Positions 1 through 13,840 of a stretch of 64,000 nucleotides of DNA are shown here, piece by piece (position 1 is the first letter of the stretch; every line of letters starts with the position of its first letter). The position numbers were made by a program, and so were the translations under genes. This stretch comes from Saprospirales bacterium (GTDB lineage Bacteria > Bacteroidota > Bacteroidia > Chitinophagales > Saprospiraceae). Location of the stretch: positions 124,001 to 188,000 of the forward strand of contig JADJYG010000006.1 of assembly GCA_016719895.1 (NCBI GenBank). Direction: 5' to 3'. The notes beneath the pieces are model-generated. The model was not told the origin of the DNA. It ran no database searches and worked only from the letters and a program-made list of their open reading frames with translations.

Positions 1-18
1 CTTTTTTGACTTGACTAT

Positions 19-4323
<4,305 letters not shown>

Positions 4324-4360
4324 TACGCCGTTTTTTATCGACGACCGTAAAACGGCTACA

Positions 4361-4400
4361 ACGCCGCCGTCCCGTTTCCGGGGCGGCGGCGTATTGTTTG
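4361..4400 (+). terminator. Rho-independent-like terminator after rpoC
   Basis: A 14-bp stem with one G-U pair (ACGCCGCCGTCCCG, then CGGGGCGGCGGCGT) closes a 4-base loop and is followed by the T-rich stretch attgtttgt. It lies 37 bases past the rpoC stop codon and probably ends the rpoBC transcript. Confidence 0.8.
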
Positions 4401-4571
4401 TACGGGTAGTTGTTGCATGGTTATCGGCCAAACCCGCACAGTTACGAGCTTATGCTGCCCACCGGCAAGATTCTCCTTGTGGCGCAGCCCCGGCAGGAAT
4501 ATATTTGGGCAGGCAACAGGGATCCTGTTGGCCGCAACCGATACTCCCGGGTAACACTTGTAAAAATACCG

Positions 4572-5003
4572 ATGCACGCCATTTCCCTCTTCCGTACCAG
4601 CCTGCTTTTTAGCGCGATTTGGATTTCCTGTACGATGCCGCCAGATCAGGCCGCGCCGTTCCCGGCTGAAACCCTGCCCCGCCGCATTTCCGGAAAATTA
4701 AACCTGCCAGACACGGCGGGAATTGCCAGGGCATACGCCGCTTTTTTGAAAACCGTCCCAACACCGGAACGGGACCGTTTTGCGCATCCGCACTGGACGC
4801 TGTTCGCACCGGTGGATACCGCCAGTGGCACAATACCCTGCGATATTTTCGAAGATGACTCCCTTGGCTTTCAGGTTGTTTTTTTCAACAAAACCGGCGG
4901 CCGTTTTCAGTTTATTCCTATCCGTTCGGCGCCCGCCAGTACGGTTTTTCCAAAAAGCCAAATTGCGCGGTTGGCAGGTATCCTGTCAACTGATTCTTTG
5001 TAA
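4572..5003 (+). CDS. putative small lipoprotein, function unknown
   Basis: 143-residue product with no family I recognise. The start at 4572 is chosen because it gives a hydrophobic leader (MHAISLFRTSLLFSAIWISC) ending in a plausible lipobox Cys at residue 20; the same frame is open further upstream to 4410, but that extension looks non-coding. The remainder is a compact domain with a charged middle and no repeats. It lies alone between the rpoC terminator and the end of the convergent giant surface protein. An outer-membrane lipoprotein is an inference from the leader only, and it could also be a spurious ORF. Confidence 0.45.
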   Translation: MHAISLFRTSLLFSAIWISCTMPPDQAAPFPAETLPRRISGKLNLPDTAGIARAYAAFLKTVPTPERDRFAHPHWTLFAPVDTASGTIPCDIFEDDSLGFQVVFFNKTGGRFQFIPIRSAPASTVFPKSQIARLAGILSTDSL

Positions 5004-5048
5004 GCCCGCGACTGCAAAATTTGTCTCGCCAGTACTTAAATCGCAGTT

Positions 5049-8000
5049 TTATTTCCCCATGACCGTCACGTCCCCCTTTACCACTTCCGTACGGCCATCC
5101 GCCAGTTTTACTTCCATGTAGTACGTATATACGCCAGGGCTGGCCTTTTGGCCCCGGGTACTGCCGTCCCAACCGGGCCACTGGTTAGGTGGCAACGGAC
5201 TGTTCCAGAAATATTGAAGGTTGCCCCAGCGGTCGAAGATTTGTACTTCTTGCAACTCCACTACGGAAGGCCCGGCACTGATATTCCACAGGTCGTTTTG
5301 GCCGTCTTCATTTGGACTGAACACATTGGGTACGTATAATTCGATCACCCGGCTTACGCCGACCAAAATAGTTGCCTGGGCGCTGCAACCGAAAGCGTCG
5401 ACAATCGTAACGGTAATTTGTTGCGATTGCAGGGGCATCCATTCCTGTAGCAGACAGCCTGCACAGGCGGTATCGGGCAAGGGTTGCCAAGTCAGGGCGC
5501 TCCAGGTGCTCAGGTTGGTCAGGGCCGTGATACGGATGGTATGCCCCAGAACAACTGTCGTGTCGGCCGGCAGGGAAATAAAAGGCGCCGGCGGCAGGTT
5601 CAGCGTCAGCGCAGAATCGACACTGCAGCCATTCGAGTCGCTCAGGGTCACGGTGTGCATGCCGGCGCCAATGGCTGGCATCGTCCCGCTGATGAGGTTT
5701 CCGTCGAGGGCAACAGCGTATGGCGCTACCCCTCCGCTAGGGAAAACGGTGGCATCCGCCAAGGTATCGCCGCAGTCCGTACGCTCGAGCGCCAGGGCGA
5801 ATACTAACGGCGGCGGGGCGCTCAGCGCTGCTGTGCCGAGGGCTGTGCAGCCATTCGAGTCCGTTACGGTGAGCAGATAGCTGCCGGCGGCCAGGCCGGT
5901 GAGCTGGCTGCCGGTAGTGCCGTTATTCCAGGCAAACTGATAAGGCGGTGTGCCGCCACTGGCGCTGCCATCGGCCGTGCCGTCCGCAGTATCATAACAC
6001 CGGATGCTGAAGCCGTTGAAATTTGTCGGGACCGTAACGCTGGCTACCAGTACAGGCGGGCTCAGAAGGCTTACCGTCGCAGTGGCGGAAGTCTGGTTGT
6101 TCAGGTTAGTGACCGTAATACTATAATTGCCGGCAGGCAAATTATTCACCACTACCGGCGTACCCAGGTTGGTAATTGGGCCGGCGCCCAAATTACCTGT
6201 GCTGCCGGCCCAGCTGTATTGTAATGGCGGTTGGCCGTTCAGAATTTGAAGGCTGAACGAACCGCTGCTACTACCGCCGCAAGTGAGATTTGTTGCCGTA
6301 GCCACCACGACCGGCGCACAAGCCAGCGGATCAAAGATGACCTCCGAAATAAGTACCGAATCGCACCCAAACTGGTTGGGGAGTACGTCCACAAAGACAC
6401 CGGCCTGGCTGGGAATACAGGTGAACGAGGTGACCCGAAGGGTATCGCTGGGCTGCAGAATCAGGGTCAGCACCACCAGTGAATCACAGCCGTCGGCGCC
6501 AGTAAGGTTTATTTGTGTAGTGCCGGCCAGGCTGGGGTCGCAAGTGAAGCCATTTTGGAAGCTGATATCGATCAGGTTGGGGTCGAAAATGATCGTAGTA
6601 AAGACGGTCGAATCACATCCAAATTGATTAAAATACGGTTGTAAAAATATCCCGGCCAGGCTGGAATCACAGGTTACTTGCGTCAGAAAGACCGTATCAG
6701 AAGGTAGCAATGTAGTATTGGTAATGATGATGGAGTCGCAACCGGCCTGGTTGGTCAGTTGGAGGGTGGAAATACCGGCCAGTGCGGGGTCGCAGGTGGC
6801 GGCGGTTTGGAAGGTTGAGTCGGGTGGGATCAGTGTGGTGGTGGTAATGATGATGGAGTCGCAACCGGCCTGGTTGGTCAGTTGGAGGGTGGAAATACCG
6901 GCCAGTGCGGGGTCGCAGGTGGCGGCGGTTTGGAAGGTTGAGTCGGGTGGGATCAGCGTGGTGGTGGTAATGATGATGGAGTCGCAACCGGCCTGATTGG
7001 TTAGTTGGAGGGTGGAAATACCGGCCAGTGCGGGGTCGCAGGTGGCGGCGGTTTGGAAGGTCGAGTCGGGTGGGATCAGCGTGGTGGTGGTAATAACCAG
7101 CGAGTCGCAGCCGTCGGCGCCCGTAAGCGACGCCTGGCTGATGCCTGCCTGGGTAGGGTCGCAGGTATTGCGGGAGAGTAGGGTAGTGTCCACCGCTGCC
7201 GGATCGAACAGGATCGTGGTGACCACAATAGAGTCGCAACCAAATTGATTGACCAGGGCATACGTGAACACGCCTGCGCCTCCGGGCGTGCAGGTGTATT
7301 GGGTGAAGGCCAGGCTATCGCTGGGCGCCAGGGAGGTTACTGTGGTGACGATACTGTCGCAGCCGGCCTGGTTTTGAAGCATCTGTACCACCATGCCGGT
7401 ATCTGCCGGGCTGCAGCTGACAGCTGCCAGGTTGATCGTGTCGGGTTGATGCACCGCGATGGTGATTTGCGCCGTGTCAGTACAGGCAAAGGCATTGGTG
7501 ACCGTTACGGTAAAGGTGGTTGTCACAGCAGGCGTTACCGAAATGGAGTTGGAAGCGGCCATTGTGTTCCACAAATACGCACCTGCGCCGCTTGCCGTGA
7601 GCGTGCTTGATTCGCCGGCGCACAAAACGGTGTTTCCACTGATAGTGGCTATCGGTGCCGGGCTGACATCTACCAATACCGATACCGCTACCGGGCAACC
7701 GAAGGTATTCGTTATGATGGCGGTATAATTGGTGGGCACGGTAGGGCCTACAGTGATGGAAGCCGACAACTGACCGGAATCCCATTCGTACGACACTCCG
7801 CCGCTGGCCGTTAGCGTGGCGCTGTCACCGGCGCACAACAACAAATCGCCGCTAATACTGCCCACGGCTGCGGGATTAACCGTGATGGTAAAGTTTACGG
7901 GCGTCCCGTTGCACTGGCCCAGTACCGGCGTAGCCGTGATGGTGGCCGTTTGCGGCGCCGGTACATTGGCGGCAATAAAGTTGATATTGCCGTTTCCACT

Positions 8001-11000
8001 GGCCGCCAAACCGATGGCCGGGTTGTCGGAGGTCCATTGTACTGTGGCGCCCGGCGACGGCAGGAACAAAACGTTTGTCATGACATTGCCGCAAACCACA
8101 ACATTGTTTGGCTGGGCCAGGCTGGGGGCCGGCCCCACGGTGATCGTAAAGCTTTGCGGGGCGCCTTCACAGGCCAGGTTTGGTGTGATAAAATTGCCGA
8201 AGGCAATCGGACTGATCCCAGTCGGAATCGTAGCGATCTCTGTATTGGTAGCCGCATCGATCACTGATACGAGGTCTTCCAGTATATTGGCTACGTAGAT
8301 AAATTTCCCGTCAGGCGTCACGCTGATCCCAATCGGCCCGGCCAATCCCGACGTGCCTACCGGCACGGTGGCCAGTACGGTATTGGTTGCCGGATCGATC
8401 ACGCTGACGCTCGATCCGTTTTCATTGGCTACATATACGCGGCTGCCGTCGGGGCTGATCGCTACTCCACTGGGTGCGTTACCTACCGGTATGTTGGCAA
8501 TTATGGCGTTGGTGGTGGCGTCGATTACGGATACATCGTTGGAATTGCTGCAGGCCACGTAAATCCGGCTGCCATCGGGTAATACCCGCAGGCCGTAAGT
8601 GTTTCTTAGCGGATGCGGAATGGAGGTTATCAAAGTATTGGTGATCGTATTGATCACATGCACGTTGTTGCCCATCGCGGCATACAGGCGCGCGCCGTCC
8701 GGGTGGCAGGTAATTCCCCGCGTTATCGCTCCAAGCGGAATGGTGGCTGAAACGGTATTGGTAGCGGCGTCGATCACCGCAATGTTGTTTACCGTACCGT
8801 TGGTCACATACACCTTGCTGCCGTCAGGGCTTACTACTAATCCGAAAGGGTTGCCGCCCACCGACACAGTAGTCAGCACGGTGTTTGAAGCGGCATCGAT
8901 CACGGACACGATATTGCTCTCGTGGCTGATATACACCCGGCTCCCGTCCGGATTTACGCTTACGCCGATCGGGCTGTTTGCCACTGGGATAGTGGCGGCA
9001 ATCGTATTGGTTCCCAACTCCACCATAGAAACGGTATTGCTGGTATTGTTGGTGATATAGGCGTGCCCAGCCGCAGCCTGCGGCGTCACGGCGATGGTGG
9101 CAATTTCAGTGGTCATGACGTTGGCGGCCTGAAAATGGAGGTCGCCTGTTCCGCTGGCTGCTAAGCCAATGGCCGGATTGTCGTTGGTCCACAAATAAGT
9201 AGGATTACCCGTTCCGGTAAATACTACGTGTACCGAATCGCCGGTGCAGGCGGCGTGGTCGCCGGGGTCATCCATGCTCACGCCGGGCCGAACGGTGATC
9301 GAAAAGGATACTGGCGTGCCGGCGCAAGGCCCTGCTGTGGGCGTTACGGTGATCACGGCAGTTTGAACGCTGCCCGGGGTAGTGGCGCTGAAGTTCAGGT
9401 TGCCGCTTCCGCTGGCCGGCAGGCCAATGGCCGGGTTGTTGTTGGTCCAGTTAAAAACGGCGCCGGCGCTGCCGGTAAATTGTACCGGCACCTGCTCGCT
9501 GGTACAAACTTCCAGGCTGGCTGGTTGGTTGACTATTGGCGCCGGATTGACCGTGATGGAAAAGGTTTGGGCGGCGCCTGCGCAACCGGCCCCCAACGGC
9601 GTAACGGTGATGATTGCCGTTTGTGGGAAAGCCAGATTGGCGGCCGTAAAGTTGATATTGCCGGTTCCCGACCCCGGCAGGCCGATCGCCGGGTTGCTGT
9701 TTGTCCAGGAATACAATGGGTTTCCGGCGCCGGTAAACGTCACACTCACCGGCGTACCGGTACAAACGGACTGATTACCGGGGTTGTTTACACTTACGCC
9801 GGGGCTCACGGTAATGGTAAACTGTACCGGTGCGCCCGTACACGCGCCGATTGCCGGCGTGAGGGTGATCGTAGCGGTTTCGGTGCCGGCAACGGCCGGC
9901 GTGGTAAAATTCAGATTGCCTGTGCCGCTAGCGGGCAAACCGATGGCCGGGTTGTTGTTCGTCCAGGAGTAGGTGGCGCCTGCTGTGCCGGTAAAATTCA
10001 CGATAACCTGTTCCCCGTTGCATACGCTGACGTTTGCAGGGATATTGGCTGCCGGCGCCGGGCTCACGGAGACCGTAAAGGTTTGGGCCGGGCTGGAGCA
10101 GCCATTTTCGATGGCGGTAACCGTGATGGCGCCGGTTTGCACGACAGCCACGTTGGCTGCTGTGAAATTGATATTGCCTGTGCCGATACCGGGCAGGCCA
10201 ATAGCGGGATTGCTGTTCGTCCAGGAATAAGTTGGGTTGTTGCCGGCGCTGCTAAATGAAACATTAATGCCATCGCCGCTGCAAACGGATAGGTCGGCAG
10301 GGTCATCCAATACCGGGGCAGGGTTGACGGTAATGGTAAAGGTGACCGGCACACCCGTGCAAGCCCCGCCGGCACTGGTGGGGGTGACGGTGATATTGGC
10401 CAGTTCGGGATTATTGACGGCTGCCGTTGTAAAATTAATATTGCCGGTTCCCGACCCCGGCAGGCCTATACCCGGGTTGTCGTTGGTCCAACTGAAGGTG
10501 GCGCCTGTACTCCCGGTAAAATTGACGTTTACAGCCTGGCCCGCGCAGGCGCTGACATTTGCAGGCTGGGTTACAACCGGCAATGGGCTCACCATTATGG
10601 TGAAGGTTTGCGCAGGACCGTTGCAGCCGTTTGCGGTGGGTGTGACGCTGACCGTCGCCGTTTGCGGCGTACCGACATTGGCGGCAGCAAAGGAAATATT
10701 GCCGGCGCCGGAGGCTGCCAGGCCAATGGCCGGGTTGTTGTTCGTCCAGTTGAACGCCGGGTTCCCGGTTCCGGAAAACGCCACACTCACCGCATCTCCG
10801 CTGCATACGCTTTGGTTCGCCGGGTCGTCTGCGCTGGGGGTGGGATTGACGGTAATCGTAAACGAAACCTGGACGCCGCTGCAAGGGCCGGCTACCGGTG
10901 TAAGGGTAATTGTTCCCAGCTCCGGGGCGGTTACTGCAGCAGCCGTCAGGTTGATGTTGCCACTGCCGGAGGCTGCCAAACCAATGGCCGTATTACTGTT

Positions 11001-13559
11001 CGTCCAGTTGAGTGTAGCGCCTGCCGAACCCGACAAATTGATGACGATCGATTGGCCGCCGCAGAGCACCAGGTTGCCGGGTTGGTTGACCGTCGGGGTA
11101 GGATTGACGGTGATCGTAAAGGTCTGAGGCTGGCCTGGGCAACCGTTTTCGGCAGGGGTAACGGTGATAGTGGCGATTTGGGTGCCTGCTACAACGGCTG
11201 CAGTGAAATTGATATTGCCGGTACCGGAAGCCGCCAAGCCAATGGCGGGGTTGTTGTTCGTCCAGGCGTAGGTGGGGTTGCCTGCTGCGCTTGAAAAGGT
11301 GACGTTGACCGCAGTGCCGGCACACACCGTCTGGTCGGCCGGGTCGTTCATGCTTGGGCTTGGGTTGACGGTAATGCTGAAGGTGCGCGGCGTGCCCATG
11401 CAGGCGCCAAATACCGGCGTGACGGTGATGGTAGCTATTTGTTGCGTCGCTACGGCTGTTGCAGTAAAACTGATGTTTCCGGCCCCGGATGCGCCCAGTC
11501 CGATAGCGGTATTGGTATTTGTCCAGTTGAAGACGGCGCCTGTTGTGCCGCTGAAATTGGTTGTAACGGCCTGTCCGGTGCACACGACGACATCGGCCGG
11601 CTGGTTGACTGACGGGGTTGGGTTGATCGTGATGGAGAACGTTTGCGCCGGCCCGGGGCACCCGTTTTCCGAAGGCGTTACCGTCACTATTCCCGTTTGA
11701 ACGGATGCTACTGCCGCTGCGGTGAAATTGATATTTCCGGCGCCGCCAGCCGCCAGCCCGATCGCGGGGTTGCTGTTCGCCCAGGCATAGGCCGGGTTGG
11801 CGCCGGTGCCGGCAAACGAAACGTTTACCGGCTCGCCGGGGCAAACGGTAATATCGGGCGGATCGTTTACGGTTGGGGCAGGGTTGACGGTGATCGTAAA
11901 CGAAACGGGCGTACCGGTGCACGTGGCGTTGGCCGGCGTCACCTGTATGGTGGCCACCTGCTGTGTGGCTACCGCTGCCGTGATAAAGCTGATGTTCCCC
12001 GTCCCGCTGGCGCCCAGCCCAATGGCCGTGTTGCTATTGGCCCAGCTGAACGTAGCGCCACCACTACCGGTAAAATTTACGCCCACCGGTTGTGCAGCGC
12101 AGGCATTTATATTGGCCGGCTGATTCACGGAAGGCAGCGGATTGACGGTAATCGTAAAGGTTTGTGGCGTGCCGCTGCAGCCGTTTTCTACGGGCGTCAC
12201 GGTGACCGTGCCGGTTTGGGTGGAGGCCACGCCAGCAGCGGTGAAGCTGATATTGCCCGAGCCGGAGGCGGGCAGCCCGATGGCGGGGTTGTTGTTGGTC
12301 CAATTGTAGGCCGGATTGGAGCCAGTACCCGTAAACGGGACGCTTACGGCTGCGCCGGCGCAAACGGTTTGGTTGGCCGGATCATCCACCATTGGCCCGG
12401 GGTTGATGGTAATATTAAACGTGACGGGGGCGCCGGTACAGCTCCCTTGTGTGGGGGTGATGGCGATCAGGGCGGTTTGCGGGCTGGTTACAGCGGCGGC
12501 AGTGAAGTTGATGGTCCCTGTGCCGCTGGCGCTCAGGCCGGTGGCGGGGTTATTGTTGGCCCATGGGAAAGTGGCGCCCGGTGACCCCGTGAGCGGAATA
12601 TTCACGGCCTGTCCGGCACAGGCCACTACGTCGACTGGTTGATTGACCGTCGGGGTAGGCGTGATCGTTATGGTGAATTGTTCCTGGTCGGAGCAGCTTC
12701 CGGCGCCATCAAATGCGTACAAGGTGGTGGTTGAAGTGATGATCGCGCCGGGAGTGTACTGGGTGCCGGTGCCGTTTGATCCGGTGTAATAGGCCGCGCC
12801 CGGGCTCAGGTTTGTACCTGTAATGGGCGGAAGAGTATAGCTGTCGCAAACGGAAACGTTGGCAATGGGGTTGATGGTGGGCGGAAAGGGCGCCGGAGAA
12901 GTAATGGGCGGAGCTGTGCAACCGGCATTGCCGTAGGCGCCCGACAGGGGCAGAAAATAGGCGCCGTTGCCGCCGCCGGTGGCTCCAAGGTCATAGGTGA
13001 TTGTTTGGCCGCAGCTACCGGCGATGTAAAAATTGGTGGTGCGGGTACCTGAACTGGTGCCATTGGTAAACGCGCCGGCCGTGCGCACGCAGCTGCTGGA
13101 AATGACATATACACATTGGCCGCCACCGCAGATGGAGGCAAAATTGTAAAGGCCGGGCGACGAACCTGCGCTGGTTTGCAGGACGACTATGGAATTGGGC
13201 GGGATGTTTACCCCGGGACCTACGGCAATCAGGTTGGAGCACCCGGTGAAGGCGCCCGTGTTGCCGGTGATCAGGCCGCAAGGCGTGGGGTTGGCCGGCC
13301 AGTTGCCGTTGTCGATATTGATATCGTTGTTATTAGGCCCTAAAATGTTGTTGTTCTGGTCGAAATCCAACTGAATATCCGCCGTATTGAACCCACCGCC
13401 CGAATGGATGATCACAAACTCATTGACCGATTCCGGGCCGCAAGCGTCAATCATAATAGCCTCAATCTGTGGGCACTGTGCCTGCGCGACGGGGGAATAG
13501 CTGATCGAAAAGAACAGGGAAAACGCAAAGGGGAGGGCAGGGTATGGCGTGCATTTCAT
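5049..13559 (-). CDS. giant secreted PKD-like/YVTN/SprB repeat protein with CHU_C (T9SS type B) C-terminus
   Basis: 2,836 residues. The start at 13559 gives a clean signal peptide ending ...SPVAQAQ; the frame is open to 13601 but that adds a non-signal extension. Order: an N-terminal lamin-tail-like domain (about 20-220); fifteen PKD-like repeats of about 82-85 residues sharing the core NPAIGLPASGTGNINF; a seven-bladed YVTN propeller inside the fourteenth repeat (about 1498-1791); nine 38-43-residue repeats each carrying a TC...GCDS cysteine pair (about 2040-2410); SprB-like repeats (AGxYxxTVTDSNGC); and a C-terminal CHU_C domain (VPNVFSPNEDGQNDLW), the T9SS type B signal associated with gliding bacteria. 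Probably a cell-surface or released adhesin. Function is inferred from architecture; the family and export route are well established. Confidence 0.93.
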   Translation of the reverse strand: MKCTPYPALPFAFSLFFSISYSPVAQAQCPQIEAIMIDACGPESVNEFVIIHSGGGFNTADIQLDFDQNNNILGPNNNDINIDNGNWPANPTPCGLITGNTGAFTGCSNLIAVGPGVNIPPNSIVVLQTSAGSSPGLYNFASICGGGQCVYVISSSCVRTAGAFTNGTSSGTRTTNFYIAGSCGQTITYDLGATGGGNGAYFLPLSGAYGNAGCTAPPITSPAPFPPTINPIANVSVCDSYTLPPITGTNLSPGAAYYTGSNGTGTQYTPGAIITSTTTLYAFDGAGSCSDQEQFTITITPTPTVNQPVDVVACAGQAVNIPLTGSPGATFPWANNNPATGLSASGTGTINFTAAAVTSPQTALIAITPTQGSCTGAPVTFNITINPGPMVDDPANQTVCAGAAVSVPFTGTGSNPAYNWTNNNPAIGLPASGSGNISFTAAGVASTQTGTVTVTPVENGCSGTPQTFTITVNPLPSVNQPANINACAAQPVGVNFTGSGGATFSWANSNTAIGLGASGTGNISFITAAVATQQVATIQVTPANATCTGTPVSFTITVNPAPTVNDPPDITVCPGEPVNVSFAGTGANPAYAWANSNPAIGLAAGGAGNINFTAAAVASVQTGIVTVTPSENGCPGPAQTFSITINPTPSVNQPADVVVCTGQAVTTNFSGTTGAVFNWTNTNTAIGLGASGAGNISFTATAVATQQIATITVTPVFGACMGTPRTFSITVNPSPSMNDPADQTVCAGTAVNVTFSSAAGNPTYAWTNNNPAIGLAASGTGNINFTAAVVAGTQIATITVTPAENGCPGQPQTFTITVNPTPTVNQPGNLVLCGGQSIVINLSGSAGATLNWTNSNTAIGLAASGSGNINLTAAAVTAPELGTITLTPVAGPCSGVQVSFTITVNPTPSADDPANQSVCSGDAVSVAFSGTGNPAFNWTNNNPAIGLAASGAGNISFAAANVGTPQTATVSVTPTANGCNGPAQTFTIMVSPLPVVTQPANVSACAGQAVNVNFTGSTGATFSWTNDNPGIGLPGSGTGNINFTTAAVNNPELANITVTPTSAGGACTGVPVTFTITVNPAPVLDDPADLSVCSGDGINVSFSSAGNNPTYSWTNSNPAIGLPGIGTGNINFTAANVAVVQTGAITVTAIENGCSSPAQTFTVSVSPAPAANIPANVSVCNGEQVIVNFTGTAGATYSWTNNNPAIGLPASGTGNLNFTTPAVAGTETATITLTPAIGACTGAPVQFTITVSPGVSVNNPGNQSVCTGTPVSVTFTGAGNPLYSWTNSNPAIGLPGSGTGNINFTAANLAFPQTAIITVTPLGAGCAGAAQTFSITVNPAPIVNQPASLEVCTSEQVPVQFTGSAGAVFNWTNNNPAIGLPASGSGNLNFSATTPGSVQTAVITVTPTAGPCAGTPVSFSITVRPGVSMDDPGDHAACTGDSVHVVFTGTGNPTYLWTNDNPAIGLAASGTGDLHFQAANVMTTEIATIAVTPQAAAGHAYITNNTSNTVSMVELGTNTIAATIPVANSPIGVSVNPDGSRVYISHESNIVSVIDAASNTVLTTVSVGGNPFGLVVSPDGSKVYVTNGTVNNIAVIDAATNTVSATIPLGAITRGITCHPDGARLYAAMGNNVHVINTITNTLITSIPHPLRNTYGLRVLPDGSRIYVACSNSNDVSVIDATTNAIIANIPVGNAPSGVAISPDGSRVYVANENGSSVSVIDPATNTVLATVPVGTSGLAGPIGISVTPDGKFIYVANILEDLVSVIDAATNTEIATIPTGISPIAFGNFITPNLACEGAPQSFTITVGPAPSLAQPNNVVVCGNVMTNVLFLPSPGATVQWTSDNPAIGLAASGNGNINFIAANVPAPQTATITATPVLGQCNGTPVNFTITVNPAAVGSISGDLLLCAGDSATLTASGGVSYEWDSGQLSASITVGPTVPTNYTAIITNTFGCPVAVSVLVDVSPAPIATISGNTVLCAGESSTLTASGAGAYLWNTMAASNSISVTPAVTTTFTVTVTNAFACTDTAQITIAVHQPDTINLAAVSCSPADTGMVVQMLQNQAGCDSIVTTVTSLAPSDSLAFTQYTCTPGGAGVFTYALVNQFGCDSIVVTTILFDPAAVDTTLLSRNTCDPTQAGISQASLTGADGCDSLVITTTTLIPPDSTFQTAATCDPALAGISTLQLTNQAGCDSIIITTTTLIPPDSTFQTAATCDPALAGISTLQLTNQAGCDSIIITTTTLIPPDSTFQTAATCDPALAGISTLQLTNQAGCDSIIITNTTLLPSDTVFLTQVTCDSSLAGIFLQPYFNQFGCDSTVFTTIIFDPNLIDISFQNGFTCDPSLAGTTQINLTGADGCDSLVVLTLILQPSDTLRVTSFTCIPSQAGVFVDVLPNQFGCDSVLISEVIFDPLACAPVVVATATNLTCGGSSSGSFSLQILNGQPPLQYSWAGSTGNLGAGPITNLGTPVVVNNLPAGNYSITVTNLNNQTSATATVSLLSPPVLVASVTVPTNFNGFSIRCYDTADGTADGSASGGTPPYQFAWNNGTTGSQLTGLAAGSYLLTVTDSNGCTALGTAALSAPPPLVFALALERTDCGDTLADATVFPSGGVAPYAVALDGNLISGTMPAIGAGMHTVTLSDSNGCSVDSALTLNLPPAPFISLPADTTVVLGHTIRITALTNLSTWSALTWQPLPDTACAGCLLQEWMPLQSQQITVTIVDAFGCSAQATILVGVSRVIELYVPNVFSPNEDGQNDLWNISAGPSVVELQEVQIFDRWGNLQYFWNSPLPPNQWPGWDGSTRGQKASPGVYTYYMEVKLADGRTEVVKGDVTVMGK
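6722..7090. repeat. three near-identical 123-bp tandem repeats
   Basis: The motif taatgatgatggagtcgcaa begins at 6722, 6845 and 6968, exactly 123 bases (41 codons) apart, and the units differ at only a few positions. They encode three of the nine Cys-containing repeats of the giant minus-strand protein. The near identity points to recent tandem duplication or gene conversion in frame. Confidence 0.92.
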
Positions 13560-13648
13560 AGTGCAGGAATGGAGAAATGGTTCCAGTTTTTTACAGATCA
13601 TCGGGGAACCGAAGCGGGGACGCCGCGCATTGGATTAAAACAGAACGA

Positions 13649-13656
13649 CAAAGGTA
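13649..13656 (-). promoter_or_regulatory. candidate -7 element upstream of the PKD giant gene
   Basis: TACCTTTG on the minus strand matches the Bacteroidota TAnnTTTG element. It would start transcription roughly 80 bases before the start codon at 13559. No good -33 TTTG lies at the usual spacing, so support is partial. Confidence 0.3.
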
Positions 13657-13782
13657 GGTCGGGTGGTTTGCCTTTGCTGAAAAATGGCGGGTTAAATAAT
13701 GATTTCTTTACCTGGACAGTTTATTTTCGAGCTTCACGTGGTTTTAGCAGCGTTTGAACGCCGGTTAATCCGCGGGTTTGGG

Positions 13783-13790
13783 TATTTTTG
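13783..13790 (+). promoter_or_regulatory. candidate -7 element upstream of hisA
   Basis: TATTTTTG fits TAnnTTTG and lies about 50 bases before the hisA ATG. The nearest TTTG upstream (13753) is 26 bases away, longer than the usual 19-21, so the match is incomplete. Confidence 0.3.
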
Positions 13791-13840
13791 GCGCAGTTGA
13801 GCGTTATCGCTCAACAGGAAATCCTTCAGCAGGTTCAATT

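Noticed and set aside
6722..7090. Regular 123-bp spacing considered as a CRISPR array
   Set aside because: The repeats are contiguous, with no unique spacers, and are in frame within a coding region.
9228..12584. Plus-strand open frames of about 300 codons opposite the PKD-repeat giant
   Set aside because: Periodic Gly/Arg-rich translations that follow the repeat length of the minus-strand gene; shadows.
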